Shown piece after piece: positions 25,546 through 35,283 of a stretch of DNA of 64,000 nt. The position numbers were made by a program, and so were the translations under genes. The notes beneath the pieces were generated by a model. The model was not told the DNA's origin, ran no database searches, and saw only the letters and a program-made list of their open reading frames with translations. Each line of letters opens with the position of its first letter. Within the stretch, counting starts at the first letter, position 1. The DNA is from Ureibacillus thermophilus. Its GTDB lineage: Bacteria > Bacillota > Bacilli > Bacillales_A > Planococcaceae. The stretch is taken from the NCBI RefSeq assembly GCF_042657185.1, contig NZ_JBHSNN010000014.1; one strand, written 5' to 3'.

Positions 25546-27719
25546 TTAGTGCTGAGTTAGGGAGAAACTTTCCTGAAAAGGAACCAATACAACAAGTGGA
25601 AGTAAACGTAATGGACCGTGAAAAAATATTGGAGGAAATCGCAAAACCTCAATATTACAATAACCGTGAACTTAGTTGGCTCGCTTTTAATGAGCGAGTG
25701 TTGGAAGAGGCGGAAGATGAAACAAATCCTTTATTAGAACGTTTAAAATTTCTTGCCATTTTTAGTTCCAATTTAGACGAGTTTTTCATGGTGCGGGTGG
25801 CAGGACTTCAAGATCAAGTGCGTGCAGGATTTCATAAACCGGAGAATAAAGCGGGCTTAACGCCAAAAGAACAGTTGGAAAAGATTGCTGAAAGAACACA
25901 AGCCCTTGTCCGCCGGCAAATGAAAATTTATAAACATTTAGTCAACGAGCTGTTAACAAAAGAAAAAATTCACTTAACCGATTTTAAATCATTAACTGAA
26001 AAACAGCAACATTATATTAATGAATTGTTTGAAGAAACCATTTTCCCTGTTTTAACACCGATTGCCGTGGATGCTTACCGCCCATTTCCAACGCTTCTTG
26101 GTAAGACATTGAATTTGCTTGTTATGTTGGAAGATGTAAGGGCAGCTAGAGGATTTAATGAAAAGGTTGCTATTGTACAAGTTCCGTCCGTATTAAATCG
26201 GTTTATTGAAGTGCCTGCAGAAACTGAGGAAAAAGTGTTTGTGCTGTTGGAAGATGTCGTCACATCCCATGTAAATCGGTTATTTTATGGTTATAAAGTA
26301 AAATCGGTGCAGGCTTTCCGTTTGACGCGAAATGCAGATTTGACCATTCATGAAGAAGGCGCGCAAGATTTGCTTGTGGAAATTGAAAAGGAATTGAAAA
26401 AGCGCAAATGGGGAACAGGAAGCCGATTGGAAGTGCGCGATGGGGAAATAGATGACGATGTATTGGAGTATTTACTAGAAGAATTTGAAATCAGTGATTC
26501 GGATGTATTTAAAATAGATGGCCCTCTTGATTTAACCTTTTTATTTAGTTTTGTTAAAGAGTTGTCTAAAGGAAGAGAGCATTTATTGTACGAAAGCTTC
26601 ATTCCTCAACGGCCCATGGATCTGGAATCTGATGAAGATATTTATGAAAAGGCGCTCGAGAAAGATTTATTCTTCCATCATCCATATGAATCCTTTGAAC
26701 CAATTGTTGAATTTATTACAGAAGCAGCACATGACCCATCAGTTTTAGCTATTAAACAAACATTGTATCGGGTAAGCGGCAATTCACCGATTATCCATGC
26801 GTTGAAACAAGCGGCTGAAAACGGAAAACAAGTGACGGTCTTAGTGGAGTTGAAAGCGCGTTTTGACGAAGAAAACAATGTTCATTGGGCGAAAGAGTTG
26901 GAACAATCCGGCTGCCTTGTCATTTATGGAATGCATAATTTAAAGACCCATTCGAAAATCACCTTAGTTGTGCGGAGAAAAAATGGCAAAATTGAACGCT
27001 TTGTTCATTTAGGAACTGGCAACTATAACGATGCAACGGCTAAAATCTATACCGATATGGGCATTATTACAACAAATAAAGAATTTGGCATTGATGCAAC
27101 GAACTTCTTCAATTATTTAAGCGGCTATACAGAAAAGCCAAAATTCCACCATATTGTTGTTTCTCCTTATGATATTCGGGATAAATTTATTGAATTGATT
27201 GATGAAGAAATCGAATATCATAAGAAATACGGAAACGGTTTAATCCGCGCTAAAATGAATGCATTGACGGATAAGGATTTAATCATGAAACTGTATGAGG
27301 CATCTATCAATGGGGTAAAAATTGAATTGCTCATAAGAGGCATTTGTTGCTTGCGCCCAGGCATTCCTGGCATTAGTGAAAATATAACCGTTACAAGCAT
27401 TGTTGGCCGTTTCTTGGAGCATTCACGCATTTATTGGTTCCATCATAATGGAGAAAATAAAATCTTTTTATCCTCTGCGGATATGATGACCCGCAATATG
27501 GTTCGCCGTGTTGAAATATTGTTCCCGATTTATTCAGAAGATATTAAAAAACGCATAATGCATATATTATCTACTCAGCTTGCGGATAATGCGAAAGCGC
27601 GGATTCAGGACAGCACAGGGAAATATCGTTATAAGGAGCGCAAGGAAGGAGAACCAATTATAAACAGCCAGGAGCAATTCATTTTGGAAGCGATGAAGAC
27701 TGTTGTGGTGGAAGAATAG
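25542..27719 (+). CDS. ppk: Polyphosphate kinase 1
   Basis: This 725-residue PPK1 reversibly makes inorganic polyphosphate from ATP. All four domains are present: the N domain (YYNNRELSWLAFNERVLEEA), the head domain, and the C1/C2 phospholipase-D-like domains. The autophosphorylated histidine is His470 in LKTHSKITLV, and the second histidine lies in LEHSRIYWFHH. Translation starts at a GTG overlapping the ppx stop, with GAGGGG upstream; an ATG 23 codons later is an alternative. Polyphosphate links to stress resistance and phosphate storage. Confidence 0.94.
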   Translation: MISAELGRNFPEKEPIQQVEVNVMDREKILEEIAKPQYYNNRELSWLAFNERVLEEAEDETNPLLERLKFLAIFSSNLDEFFMVRVAGLQDQVRAGFHKPENKAGLTPKEQLEKIAERTQALVRRQMKIYKHLVNELLTKEKIHLTDFKSLTEKQQHYINELFEETIFPVLTPIAVDAYRPFPTLLGKTLNLLVMLEDVRAARGFNEKVAIVQVPSVLNRFIEVPAETEEKVFVLLEDVVTSHVNRLFYGYKVKSVQAFRLTRNADLTIHEEGAQDLLVEIEKELKKRKWGTGSRLEVRDGEIDDDVLEYLLEEFEISDSDVFKIDGPLDLTFLFSFVKELSKGREHLLYESFIPQRPMDLESDEDIYEKALEKDLFFHHPYESFEPIVEFITEAAHDPSVLAIKQTLYRVSGNSPIIHALKQAAENGKQVTVLVELKARFDEENNVHWAKELEQSGCLVIYGMHNLKTHSKITLVVRRKNGKIERFVHLGTGNYNDATAKIYTDMGIITTNKEFGIDATNFFNYLSGYTEKPKFHHIVVSPYDIRDKFIELIDEEIEYHKKYGNGLIRAKMNALTDKDLIMKLYEASINGVKIELLIRGICCLRPGIPGISENITVTSIVGRFLEHSRIYWFHHNGENKIFLSSADMMTRNMVRRVEILFPIYSEDIKKRIMHILSTQLADNAKARIQDSTGKYRYKERKEGEPIINSQEQFILEAMKTVVVEE

Positions 27720-27861
27720 GAAAAAGAAAAGAGGCAAATTTTACATTCGCTCTTTTTAAACGAAGTACGGCGCCAGCTCTCGCCTCCCTTCATTATGAGA
27801 GCATAAAAAAATGAAAAAGACGCATACTTTTTGTAACTCTAAGAAGGGGGGAGAGAATGGA

Positions 27862-28104
27862 ATGAATAATGTGTGGACGGTTTTAACCATATTTGTATCT
27901 ATCATCCTTATTGCTATTTCCTATGTGACCACAGTTAGTGTCATGAAGAAAACTGAACAGCGGGCATCCACAACAGACTTTCCAATCAGCAGGCTTGTTC
28001 GCGAACATCCAATCTTAATGAACCCAATTATCCTGATGTATGTAGTGTTTCTCTTATTTTTAGGAATTCTGATTTTTTACTTGTGGGCAAAATATGGCTA
28101 CTAA
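27862..28104 (+). CDS. Small two-helix membrane protein of unknown function
   Basis: This 80-residue protein has two membrane helices (VWTVLTIFVSIILIAISYV and IILMYVVFLLFLGILIFYLW). A basic loop between them contains SRLVREHPILMNP. The start follows AAGGGGGGAG; a closer ATG is followed at once by a stop. I do not recognise the family. It sits just upstream of the ykuL-ccpC pair. Confidence 0.65.
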   Translation: MNNVWTVLTIFVSIILIAISYVTTVSVMKKTEQRASTTDFPISRLVREHPILMNPIILMYVVFLLFLGILIFYLWAKYGY

Positions 28105-28216
28105 CTAAATTCAAACCTTCGACCTAGAAAATTCATGAGCCGTTGTCATAGTCAAAATTCTGACAAATATGATATGATATTGGTAAGTGCGGTCCTCATG
28201 GAAGGGGTTGAAGGTT

Positions 28217-28660
28217 TTGATTTCAACAAAAACAAGGGAATTTTTGGAAACGTCGATTAGCGATTTTATCATCCCGGCGGAAAAAGTTGCCCATGTATTA
28301 GTTGGAAATAGTGCAGAACATGCGCTATTAGTTCTTACAAAGACGGGGTATTCACAAGTACCAGTATTGGATACGAAGTTTAAGATTCAGGGATTGATCA
28401 GTTCCAAAGTGATTACTGAATCTATACTTGGGCTGGAACGCATTGAATATGAGAAATTGGCTCATATCAAAGTTGATGATTGCATGGATCGAAATGTAGC
28501 CTATTTAAAAATCGACGATACTTTTAAAAAAGCGTTAGATTTAGTCATTAACCATGCTTTTTTATGCGTTGTTGATTATGATGGCACATTTGCAGGAATT
28601 TTAACAAGAAGAGTCATTTTGAAACAATTAAAAAGATATATTTATCAAACATTAGATTAG
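28217..28660 (+). CDS. ykuL: CBS-domain protein YkuL
   Basis: This 147-residue protein consists of two CBS motifs (TKTGYSQVPVLDTKFKIQGLIS and VVDYDGTFAGILTRRVILKQL). It closely resembles B. subtilis YkuL, whose relative DarB binds c-di-AMP. Likely role: a nucleotide-sensing adaptor. I chose the TTG start (ISTKTREFLETS...) behind GAAGGGG; a GTG ten codons upstream is possible but lacks a site. ccpC follows 91 bases downstream, as in B. subtilis. Confidence 0.85.
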   Translation: MISTKTREFLETSISDFIIPAEKVAHVLVGNSAEHALLVLTKTGYSQVPVLDTKFKIQGLISSKVITESILGLERIEYEKLAHIKVDDCMDRNVAYLKIDDTFKKALDLVINHAFLCVVDYDGTFAGILTRRVILKQLKRYIYQTLD

Positions 28661-28751
28661 TATGGGAAAATCATCGACAAAATCCATAAAGAAAAAGGAT
28701 TTTGTCGATTTTTATTGAATTTTAAGGTATTGTAATTTTTGGAGTGATTGG

Positions 28752-29636
28752 ATGACAACAACAGAAGCGGAAATTATTAAAATATTAGCAGAAGAAGGGA
28801 ATATGAGGAAGGCGGCTGAGCGGCTATTTATTACACAGCCGGCATTATCTCAACGGTTGCAGTCGATTGAAAAATATTGGGGAACGCAGCTATTTATCCG
28901 CTCCCAAAAAGGACTGACGCCAACGCCTGCTGGAGAGTTGGTTATTCAGTATGCCATCGAAACATTGCAAAAAAAAGAGGAAGTGCTTGAAAAGATTCAG
29001 TCCCTTGATTCTAAAGTGCATGGTACATTAAAAATTGCTTGTGCATCCATTGTAGGGATCAACTGGCTGCCAAAAGTGCTGAAAGAGTTTGTCACAACAT
29101 ATCCGGATGTAAAAATTTCCTTAATTACCGGTTGGAGTTCAGAAATTGTAAGAGCGATTTACGATGGCGAAGCGCAAGTGGGAATCGTTCGAGGGCAATC
29201 CGAGTGGAAAGGAAAAAAAATGCACTTATTCCGGGACACGATGTATTTGGTCGATACAGAAATACAGAGATTGGAAGAAGTTTTAACAACGGAACGGCCT
29301 TTTATTCAATTCAAGAGCGATTCCAATTATTATCAGGAAATTCAAGTTTGGTGGCAGGAGCATTTCGCTTCCAGTCCAAAACGGCAAATTATTGTGGACC
29401 AAATTGAAACATGCAAGCAGATGGCGATCAATGGAATCGGTTACGCCATCTTACCTTCCATCACGTTGAACGGAGGGGAAAATGTCAATAAAATCGCCCT
29501 GACATCCGGCAATCATGATATCGGGTTGACACGGGACACTTGGCTGATTGGCTATGAATCTTCCTTCCAATTACGCCAAGTGGCAGCGTTTGTTGAAATT
29601 GTGAAAAAGCATGCCCATTCCGTCAATGAAACTTAA
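28752..29636 (+). CDS. ccpC: LysR-type regulator CcpC
   Basis: This 294-residue LysR-family regulator has an N-terminal winged helix (EEGNMRKAAERLFITQPALSQRLQSIEKYWG) and a periplasmic-binding-like effector domain. Length and the ykuL neighbour match CcpC, the citrate-responsive repressor of citB (aconitase) and citZ. The identification as CcpC rather than another LysR protein leans on synteny. A long terminator hairpin follows. Confidence 0.85.
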   Translation: MTTTEAEIIKILAEEGNMRKAAERLFITQPALSQRLQSIEKYWGTQLFIRSQKGLTPTPAGELVIQYAIETLQKKEEVLEKIQSLDSKVHGTLKIACASIVGINWLPKVLKEFVTTYPDVKISLITGWSSEIVRAIYDGEAQVGIVRGQSEWKGKKMHLFRDTMYLVDTEIQRLEEVLTTERPFIQFKSDSNYYQEIQVWWQEHFASSPKRQIIVDQIETCKQMAINGIGYAILPSITLNGGENVNKIALTSGNHDIGLTRDTWLIGYESSFQLRQVAAFVEIVKKHAHSVNET

Positions 29637-29651
29637 AGCACATCTTATCGT

Positions 29652-29696
29652 AAGAGCAAATCGGAAAACAAAATTTTCCGACTTGCTCTTTTTTAT
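29652..29696 (+). terminator. Terminator after ccpC
   Basis: A long stem (AAGAGCAAATCGGAAAA with TTTTCCGACTTGCTCTT, one mismatch) with a 3-5 base loop is followed by TTTTATTT. Confidence 0.9.
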
Positions 29697-29772
29697 TTAC
29701 CATTTCTTCCGGACGGCAAAAGGGAATCTCCCCTTTTATATAGAATATGGAAAGATGAAGGAGTGATTCTAT

Positions 29773-30480
29773 TTGTGGTTTGATAATATCGTGGAGTTGA
29801 TTTTTTATCTGGTTGCATTGGGGATCATCGCCTTTCTTGCGATTAGGATTTATAGAAAACAGGAAGTAAAATTGAGTAAATGGAAAGTGATTGTCGTTAT
29901 CATTGTCGGGTTATTTTCTTTTTCGATTCATTTTCCAATGTTCAAAAAGACGGTTGAATTGGCCATTTTACCGCTGGGTGTATGGATTTTGTATTTCCTC
30001 TTAAGGAATCAGGGAAACAGTTGGAAAAATTATCGTCCATATGCACTTTTAGGCTTTGCCGGCAATTATATTTTCCTTGCCGCTTTTTTCATATCCATCT
30101 TCATCTATCATCTGATTTACGATGAAAATGAGTTGTCCCACTATATAAGCGACATTTCTGAAGCGGAAATCATACCAGTCCATCCCGATGGAGAAGGAAA
30201 TCCGCAGTTAAGAGGGGATTTTATGGAAACCATATCGAAAATGAAACAGAAGGAATTCTTTTCTGTCGTTTCTTATGACGACATGTTTATGGTGGATGAT
30301 TTCCAAAAGGAGAATGAACGCTTTCCATATTTATTGGCCAATAACAAGCCAAGATGGGGAAGCGGTGCGGATGCCGTCATTTATATCGAAAAGGATGGGA
30401 AAGGCATTTTGGTAAATACGGAAAAGAGAAGCGTTTATTTCCGCTCCAATGAAAAAGTGTTGAAGGAGAAAGATTTATGA
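29773..30480 (+). CDS. Membrane protein of unknown function
   Basis: This 235-residue protein has four predicted N-terminal membrane helices (to about residue 115) and a C-terminal soluble domain of ~115 residues containing VVSYDDMFMVDD and GKGILVNTEKRSVYFRS. The start is TTG with an AAGGAGTG site. Its stop overlaps the next frame by four bases, so the two form an operon. I do not recognise either family. It heads a patch in which the next two genes are broken. Confidence 0.6.
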   Translation: MWFDNIVELIFYLVALGIIAFLAIRIYRKQEVKLSKWKVIVVIIVGLFSFSIHFPMFKKTVELAILPLGVWILYFLLRNQGNSWKNYRPYALLGFAGNYIFLAAFFISIFIYHLIYDENELSHYISDISEAEIIPVHPDGEGNPQLRGDFMETISKMKQKEFFSVVSYDDMFMVDDFQKENERFPYLLANNKPRWGSGADAVIYIEKDGKGILVNTEKRSVYFRSNEKVLKEKDL

Positions 30481-31258
30481 GAAATAAGAAAATAATCCTG
30501 GGGGTTGTTGCTGTAATTTTGGTGGTGTTGGCAAACATCATTTATTTGGCGGCCAATCTTTTTCCGGATGAATTTTTATCGGAAGGGGAAGCGATAAAAA
30601 AATTGAATCAAGCAGAAAGTGCAATCGAAGTAAAAACGATTCAGGATGTTGTTTTTTGGATAAACAGCATGTATTTATGCCTTTTATTTCAGCAGACAAT
30701 GAATATGGCTTCAGCCTTTGGGAGTGGAAAAATGAAAAATGGCGCCTTTCTGAAAAAACGGTTAATAGCAGTATAAACATCGTCAAACTGGATGAAAGCG
30801 ACCCTTCGACTTATTATTTTGTTTGGAACTTCCCGGAAGATGAACAAATCAAAAAAATAAATATCTACTTGATAAGGAATCGGTCTTACCGGGGGAGTGA
30901 CGAGGATTTTTATTATGAATCCCGTTTGCAGATGGGGGCATCTTTTAACCGGGAAAAGTCTTATGGTGTAGTGCCCTTGAGTGGAGGAATGCTGAAGGTG
31001 TATAAAGAAATGAGCGGCATTTCGAAAGAAAACGGGGATATGTTCAGCAATGTATTTTCAACAAATAATGAGTTGTATTTTTCATGGAACATGATTGATC
31101 AAAAGGGTGAAGTTGCCTGGATTGAACAAAGAAATAGCTCTTACGGCGGCGATGCAAAAGTGATGAGTGAATCCATCTTTTTTGAAGATCAAAAGGACAT
31201 CGAATTTTTGGAATGGGAAGAGGATGCAGGCAAATGGCAAAATACGAACAAAAAATGA
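30477..31258 (+). pseudogene. Membrane-anchored protein of unknown function, split by a frameshift
   Basis: The N-terminal part (one signal-anchor helix, IILGVVAVILVVLANIIYLAA, then FPDEFLSEGEAIKKLNQAES) leaves frame at a T6 run (30652-30657). The continuation DKQHVFMPFISADNEYGFSLWEW is in the -1 frame and runs on to 31258. One missing T would restore a protein of about 260 residues. It could be a real mutation, a sequencing error in the homopolymer, or -1 slippage at GTTTTTT. The family is unknown. Confidence 0.65.
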
Positions 31259-31626
31259 GAGAAACGGACATGGACGTCAATGAATTCATCGAAGCCGTCG
31301 AAAGTCCAAAAAAACTGGAAGATGCCATAAGCTATTAAAGATTTTTGAAGACACGACAGGATATAAAGGGGAGATGTGGGGGCCGAGCATAATCGGATTC
31401 GGTTCTTACCATTACAAGTATGCAAGCGAACATGAAGGCGATGCGCCATTAGTAGGATTTTCCCCCAGAAAGGCAAAAATCAGTTTATATTTCACGCTGG
31501 ATGAACAGGAAAGAGAGAAGTGAAAATTTGGGGAAACATACAAAAGGGAAAGCATGTGTTTCTATTAATCAATTGGAGGATATAGATATAGGGGTAACTA
31601 AAGAAACTGATACTACATTCCATTGA
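31234..31626 (+). pseudogene. Broken DUF1801-domain gene
   Basis: Pieces in three frames rebuild a DUF1801 (YdhG-like) protein. MAKYEQKMRETDMDVNEFIEAV ends at a TAA (31336). In the next frame LLKIFEDTTGYKGEMWGPSIIGFGSYHYKY... ends at TGA (31521). Then ENLGKHTKGKACVSINQLEDIDI ends at 31626. WGPSIIGFGSYHYKY and VGFSPRKAKISLYF are family hallmarks. Two indels near 31335 and 31520 inactivate it. Its start overlaps the end of the preceding frameshifted gene. Confidence 0.85.
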
Positions 31627-31654
31627 ATATATTCAAAAAACTCATCCCCAAAGA

Positions 31655-31690
31655 TAAAAAGGCCGGATGGAAAGCAAGCGTCCATCCGCC
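31655..31690 (-). terminator. Terminator after the MFS gene
   Basis: On the minus strand GGCGGATGGA pairs with TCCATCCGGCC around a 9-base loop, followed by TTTTTATCTTTG. Confidence 0.8.
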
Positions 31691-31697
31691 TATGATT

Positions 31698-32897
31698 TTA
31701 TTCATTTGTTGTTTTCAATAATTGCGGCGCTTTTTTGACGGTCCAAAGATGGGCTATGAGGTAGCAGCCGAATAAAATCATTGCACCGAAAATAAATGGG
31801 GAAGACTGCTTCCATTCGAGGAGTACGCCGGCAAGGGCTGGGCCGATCATATTGCCCAAACTCATATAGGCATTATTCATGCCGGCTGCATATCCCTGCT
31901 CGTTTCCTGCCAGTTTTGAAATCAATGTGTTAACGGCTGGCCGGATAAAGGTAGTGGCGATTTGAAAGACTGATGCAACCAACAAAATAAGGAAGAATCC
32001 ATTGACATACACCATGCCAACCATTGAAATGGCTGCAATGTTTAAATTCACTAAAATGACTTTCATTTCTCCAAAACGTTTAAATAATTGTCCCACGATA
32101 AATAATTGCAAGACTACGCCAAGAAAACCGCCAATCGTCATGATTATGGCGATGTCCATCGGAGTATAATCAAACTTCTCTGTTAAAAACATGGACAAAG
32201 TAGATTGGAAATTGGCAATGCCGAAACTGAATACAAAAACAATGATTAACATGACAAAGTAAGAAGTATGTACGGAACGGGCTAATTGTTTTAATATATT
32301 TTCATTTTTTGCTGGAATTTTTTCTTCCGTTGGCTGCATTTTAATATTTGGTAATACAACAAATGAAATGAAGGCAGCGATTAAAGCAACGACGCCCACA
32401 AAATAGAAAGGGAAATGCAAATTCACTTTTGCCAGGAAGCCGCCAATTCCAGGTCCAATCATAAATCCGAAAGAAATGGCTGCACCTAAAAGCCCCATTC
32501 CTTTTCCTCGCTCTTCAATAGTTGTAATATCGGCTGCATATGCCATAACTGGCGGCATGATGAAGGCAGCTCCTGTACCGGTAAGAAAGCGTGCGAAGAA
32601 CAACATGCCAATCGCCTTTGCCATTCCGAAAATAATTTGAGACAAACCAAAAATGATTAATCCGATGATGATGAAGAGTTTTCTTCCATATTGGTCCGAT
32701 AAATTTCCTGCAATGGGTGAAAAAATAAATTGGGCAAAGGCAAAATCCGCAATTAAAAATCCGAGAATGGTGCCTCCAACCCCAAATAATTGCAAATAGG
32801 AAGGCAATACCGGAACAACTGTACCAACGCCTCCCATCGTGATAAATAAATTAAACATTAACATCATGATGATGAATTTTTTCTTGTTCTGTGACAT
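31698..32897 (-). CDS. MFS drug/efflux transporter
   Basis: This 399-residue, 12-helix major facilitator is of the drug:H+ antiporter-1 type. Motif A is clear in GNLSDQYGRKLFIIIGL, and a GPGIGGFLA motif C-like segment lies in helix 5, which marks antiporters. The overall sequence resembles NorA/Blt/TetA-like exporters of Bacillales. I start at MSQNKKKFII, which has a GTAGGTG site; an ATG five codons upstream has none. The substrate is unknown. It lies between decayed genes in an accessory patch. Confidence 0.85.
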   Translation of the reverse strand: MSQNKKKFIIMMLMFNLFITMGGVGTVVPVLPSYLQLFGVGGTILGFLIADFAFAQFIFSPIAGNLSDQYGRKLFIIIGLIIFGLSQIIFGMAKAIGMLFFARFLTGTGAAFIMPPVMAYAADITTIEERGKGMGLLGAAISFGFMIGPGIGGFLAKVNLHFPFYFVGVVALIAAFISFVVLPNIKMQPTEEKIPAKNENILKQLARSVHTSYFVMLIIVFVFSFGIANFQSTLSMFLTEKFDYTPMDIAIIMTIGGFLGVVLQLFIVGQLFKRFGEMKVILVNLNIAAISMVGMVYVNGFFLILLVASVFQIATTFIRPAVNTLISKLAGNEQGYAAGMNNAYMSLGNMIGPALAGVLLEWKQSSPFIFGAMILFGCYLIAHLWTVKKAPQLLKTTNE

Positions 32898-32944
32898 ACG
32901 CACACCTACCATTCAATTCAAAAACCGTTCTTTCAAAATAATGA

Positions 32945-32973
32945 AGTATATTTTATCATATTGCGAAGGGCAA
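32945..32973 (-). promoter_or_regulatory. Sigma-A promoter of the MFS gene
   Basis: On the minus strand TTGCCC and TATACT are 17 bp apart, about 50 bases before the start codon. Confidence 0.7.
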
Positions 32974-33224
32974 AACATAGATGAAATTTACTTGAAATAA
33001 CATTAATTTAACATATTTTTTTGTAAAATATAAACATAACGATTCCAACGGCAAGATATTAAATGGTTCAATCATTGATTATGCTGGCGGGCAAATTTTA
33101 TTTTAATATTTTTTCATCAATTTATCCAAAAAAATACAAAATGCCAAAATGTTGTTTCCCGAAATTTTTGCATTTTATGAAGTGTTCACTGAACTGATGA
33201 CAATGACATTGTGGAGGAACTTAC
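32974..33224 (+). other. Intergenic gap, no gene seen
   Basis: AT-rich sequence between the divergent MFS promoter and the racemase remnant. The only clear element is the GTGGAGGA ribosome site just before 33225. Confidence 0.5.
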
Positions 33225-33888
33225 ATGAAAATAATAGGGCTAATCGGCGGAATGAGTTGGGAATCTAAGGTTGAATACTATCGAATCATCAACGAAGAAG
33301 TGAAGAAAAGATTAGGTAGTTTGCATTCGGCAAAATGTCTTTTATACAGCGTCGATTTTGAGGAAGTCGAGCGGTTCCAGTCGGAAAGTAAGTAGGAAAT
33401 CTGTTAGGAAATGTGGCTTATTCATTGGAAAAAGCAGGGGCGGATTTTATTGTCATTTGTACGAATACGATGCATAAGGTTGTAAAGTATGTGGAAGAAA
33501 AAATAAACATCCCCGTTTTACATATCGCGGATGCCACTCCAGATCAAAAGATGAAGCCTCCAGAGGGACATACACGATAAAGCAGGATTTTTATAAATCA
33601 CGGATTGAATCAAACGGAATAAAAGTTTTGGTGCCGAATGAAGAAGAAAGAAAAAGGATCAATCAGATTATTTATGAAGAATTGTGTTTAGGCAAAATCC
33701 AACCATCATCAAGAGATTATTTCAAGAACGTGATTCAAAATTTAGTTGAACAAGGTTCGGAAGGAATTATTTTGGGATGCACGGAAATTGGTTTACTAGT
33801 GAAGCAAGAGGATTCGGAAGTGCCTTTATTTGATACGGCAAAAATTCATGCAATTGAAGCGGTGAATAAAGCAATGACCTCTCAATGA
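33225..33888 (+). pseudogene. Broken aspartate/glutamate racemase family gene
   Basis: The N-terminus is intact: MKIIGLIGGMSWESKVEYYRI, with a good GGAGGA site. A stop appears at 33393-33395 after FQSESK. The frame is then disrupted, with GNVAYSLEKAGADFIVICTNTMHK (first catalytic Cys) continuing after a loss of roughly 20 bases. A second lesion near 33575 removes the usual VGLLGTR segment before YTIKQDFYKSRIESNGI. The rest, including IILGCTEIGLLV with the second Cys, reads to 33888. The gene belongs to the YgeA/RacX-like amino acid racemases and is certainly inactive as read. Confidence 0.88.
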
Positions 33889-33911
33889 GATAATGAAGAT
33901 GTTAATAAAAA

Positions 33912-34196
33912 AGAAAGAGGCTGGGACATAAACAAAAAATTAAAGGGGTAGTTGAAAGGGTTTTGATAAATATTTGATATAACTAAAAATTGATTGAAGT
34001 GACGGGGCGACTCCTGCGGGAACAGCCCGTGTCTCGAGACACCGCAGGAGCGAAGCAATGAGCTCCGAGGAGGCTCGAGCCGGGCCCGCGGAAAGCGTCC
34101 CCGGAACGGAAATCAATTTTAATAACATATCAAAAAAACATCATTTTCTCCTTGGAGAAAATGATGTTTTTTTAGATTTGTCCCAACCTCTTTTCA
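33912..34196 (+). repeat. ~280-bp GC-rich element with inverted ends, copy A
   Basis: The ends are AGAGGCTGGGACA and, inverted, TGTCCCAACCTCT, like terminal inverted repeats. Inside is a very GC-rich core with several palindromes (TGTCTCGAGACA, CTCCTGCGG...CCGCAGGAG) and a near-perfect hairpin AACATCATTTTCTCC / GGAGAAAATGATGTT. An inverted copy lies at 62801-63077. No coding frame is credible. It fills the space between the racemase remnant and potD, whose transcript it can terminate. Confidence 0.9.
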
Positions 34197-34206
34197 TTTT
34201 TAGATG

Positions 34207-35283
34207 TTATTTAATGGACATTTTGAATTGCAAAAAGTATTCATTATATTTTCCGAGCCATTCCAAACCTAGATTTTCATATACTTCCAATCTGTTTTTA
34301 ATTTCTTCAGGAGGATAGAAGCGCTCATCGTTGGCGATTTCCGGATCCATAATTTCTAATGCTGCTTTATTCGGTGTGGAGTATCCTACATATTCCGCAT
34401 TTTGGGCAGCCACTTCCGGGTCGAGCATGAAGTTAATAAAAGCGTGGGCACCTTCGATATTTTTCGCCGTTTTCGGGATGACAAAGTTGTCAAACCACAA
34501 ATTGGAACCTTCTTTCGGCACCGCATAGTCCAATTCTTCGTTTTCCGCCATCATATCTGCGGCAGAACCAGACCAAGTGAGAGCAACGGCTGCTTCATTA
34601 TTCTCCATCATCGGAATAATCTCATCGCCGATAACCCCTTTAATATTTGGAGAGAGTTTAATGAGCTTATCTGTTGCTTTTTGCAATAGTTCTTCATCTT
34701 TTGCATTCAACGATTCCCCCATTGAGTTTAAGCCCATTCCCATAACTTCACGGGCGCTGTCCACCAAGAATACTTTGTTTTTCAATGAAGGATCCCATAA
34801 ATCGTTCCATGATTCAAAAGTCAAAGGTTTTGAAAGCATGTTTGGATTATAAACGATGCCAACCGTACCCCAGAAATAAGGGATGGAATATTTATTGCCA
34901 GGATCAAAAGGCAAATCCAAATAATAAGGATCGATGTATTTTAAATTTGGGATTTTTGAATGATCAATCGGATAAAGCAAGTCTTTTTCAATCATCATTT
35001 CGATTGTATATTCAGACGGGACAGCGATATCGTAAGTTGTTCCGCCTTGCTCAATTTTTGTGAGCATCGCTTCATTGGAATCAAAAGTTTCATAAATGAC
35101 TTTAATGCCAGTTTCTTTAGTAAATTGCTTCAATAAGTCCGGATCGATGTAGTCTCCCCAGTTATAGATTGTAATCGTATTTTTGCTTCCTTTACTTCCG
35201 GAGGCTTCCAACTGGCCAGCAACAAAATAAAGTCCGGCGCAGACGATTAAAATGGCAATGCTTAAATTGATTAATGATCTCAT
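34207..35283 (-). CDS. potD: Spermidine/putrescine-binding protein PotD
   Basis: This 358-residue extracytoplasmic solute-binding protein of the polyamine ABC importer has an N-terminal hydrophobic anchor (residues 4-24). It contains one Cys (IVCAG) that is a poor lipobox. The mature part has the family pattern ITIYNWGDYIDPDLLKQFTKETGIKV, then TYDIAVPSEYTIEMM and PYFWGTVGIVYN. It captures spermidine or putrescine outside the membrane for PotABC. The ATG overlaps the potC stop by four bases, so it is the last gene of the operon. The 280-bp element lies right after its stop. Confidence 0.93.
   Translation of the reverse strand: MRSLINLSIAILIVCAGLYFVAGQLEASGSKGSKNTITIYNWGDYIDPDLLKQFTKETGIKVIYETFDSNEAMLTKIEQGGTTYDIAVPSEYTIEMMIEKDLLYPIDHSKIPNLKYIDPYYLDLPFDPGNKYSIPYFWGTVGIVYNPNMLSKPLTFESWNDLWDPSLKNKVFLVDSAREVMGMGLNSMGESLNAKDEELLQKATDKLIKLSPNIKGVIGDEIIPMMENNEAAVALTWSGSAADMMAENEELDYAVPKEGSNLWFDNFVIPKTAKNIEGAHAFINFMLDPEVAAQNAEYVGYSTPNKAALEIMDPEIANDERFYPPEEIKNRLEVYENLGLEWLGKYNEYFLQFKMSIK

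Noticed and set aside
33982..34318. Open frames reading through the 280-bp repeats on both strands
   Set aside because: The frames come from the stop-poor GC-rich core, have no ribosome sites, and differ between the two copies. The repeat is non-coding.
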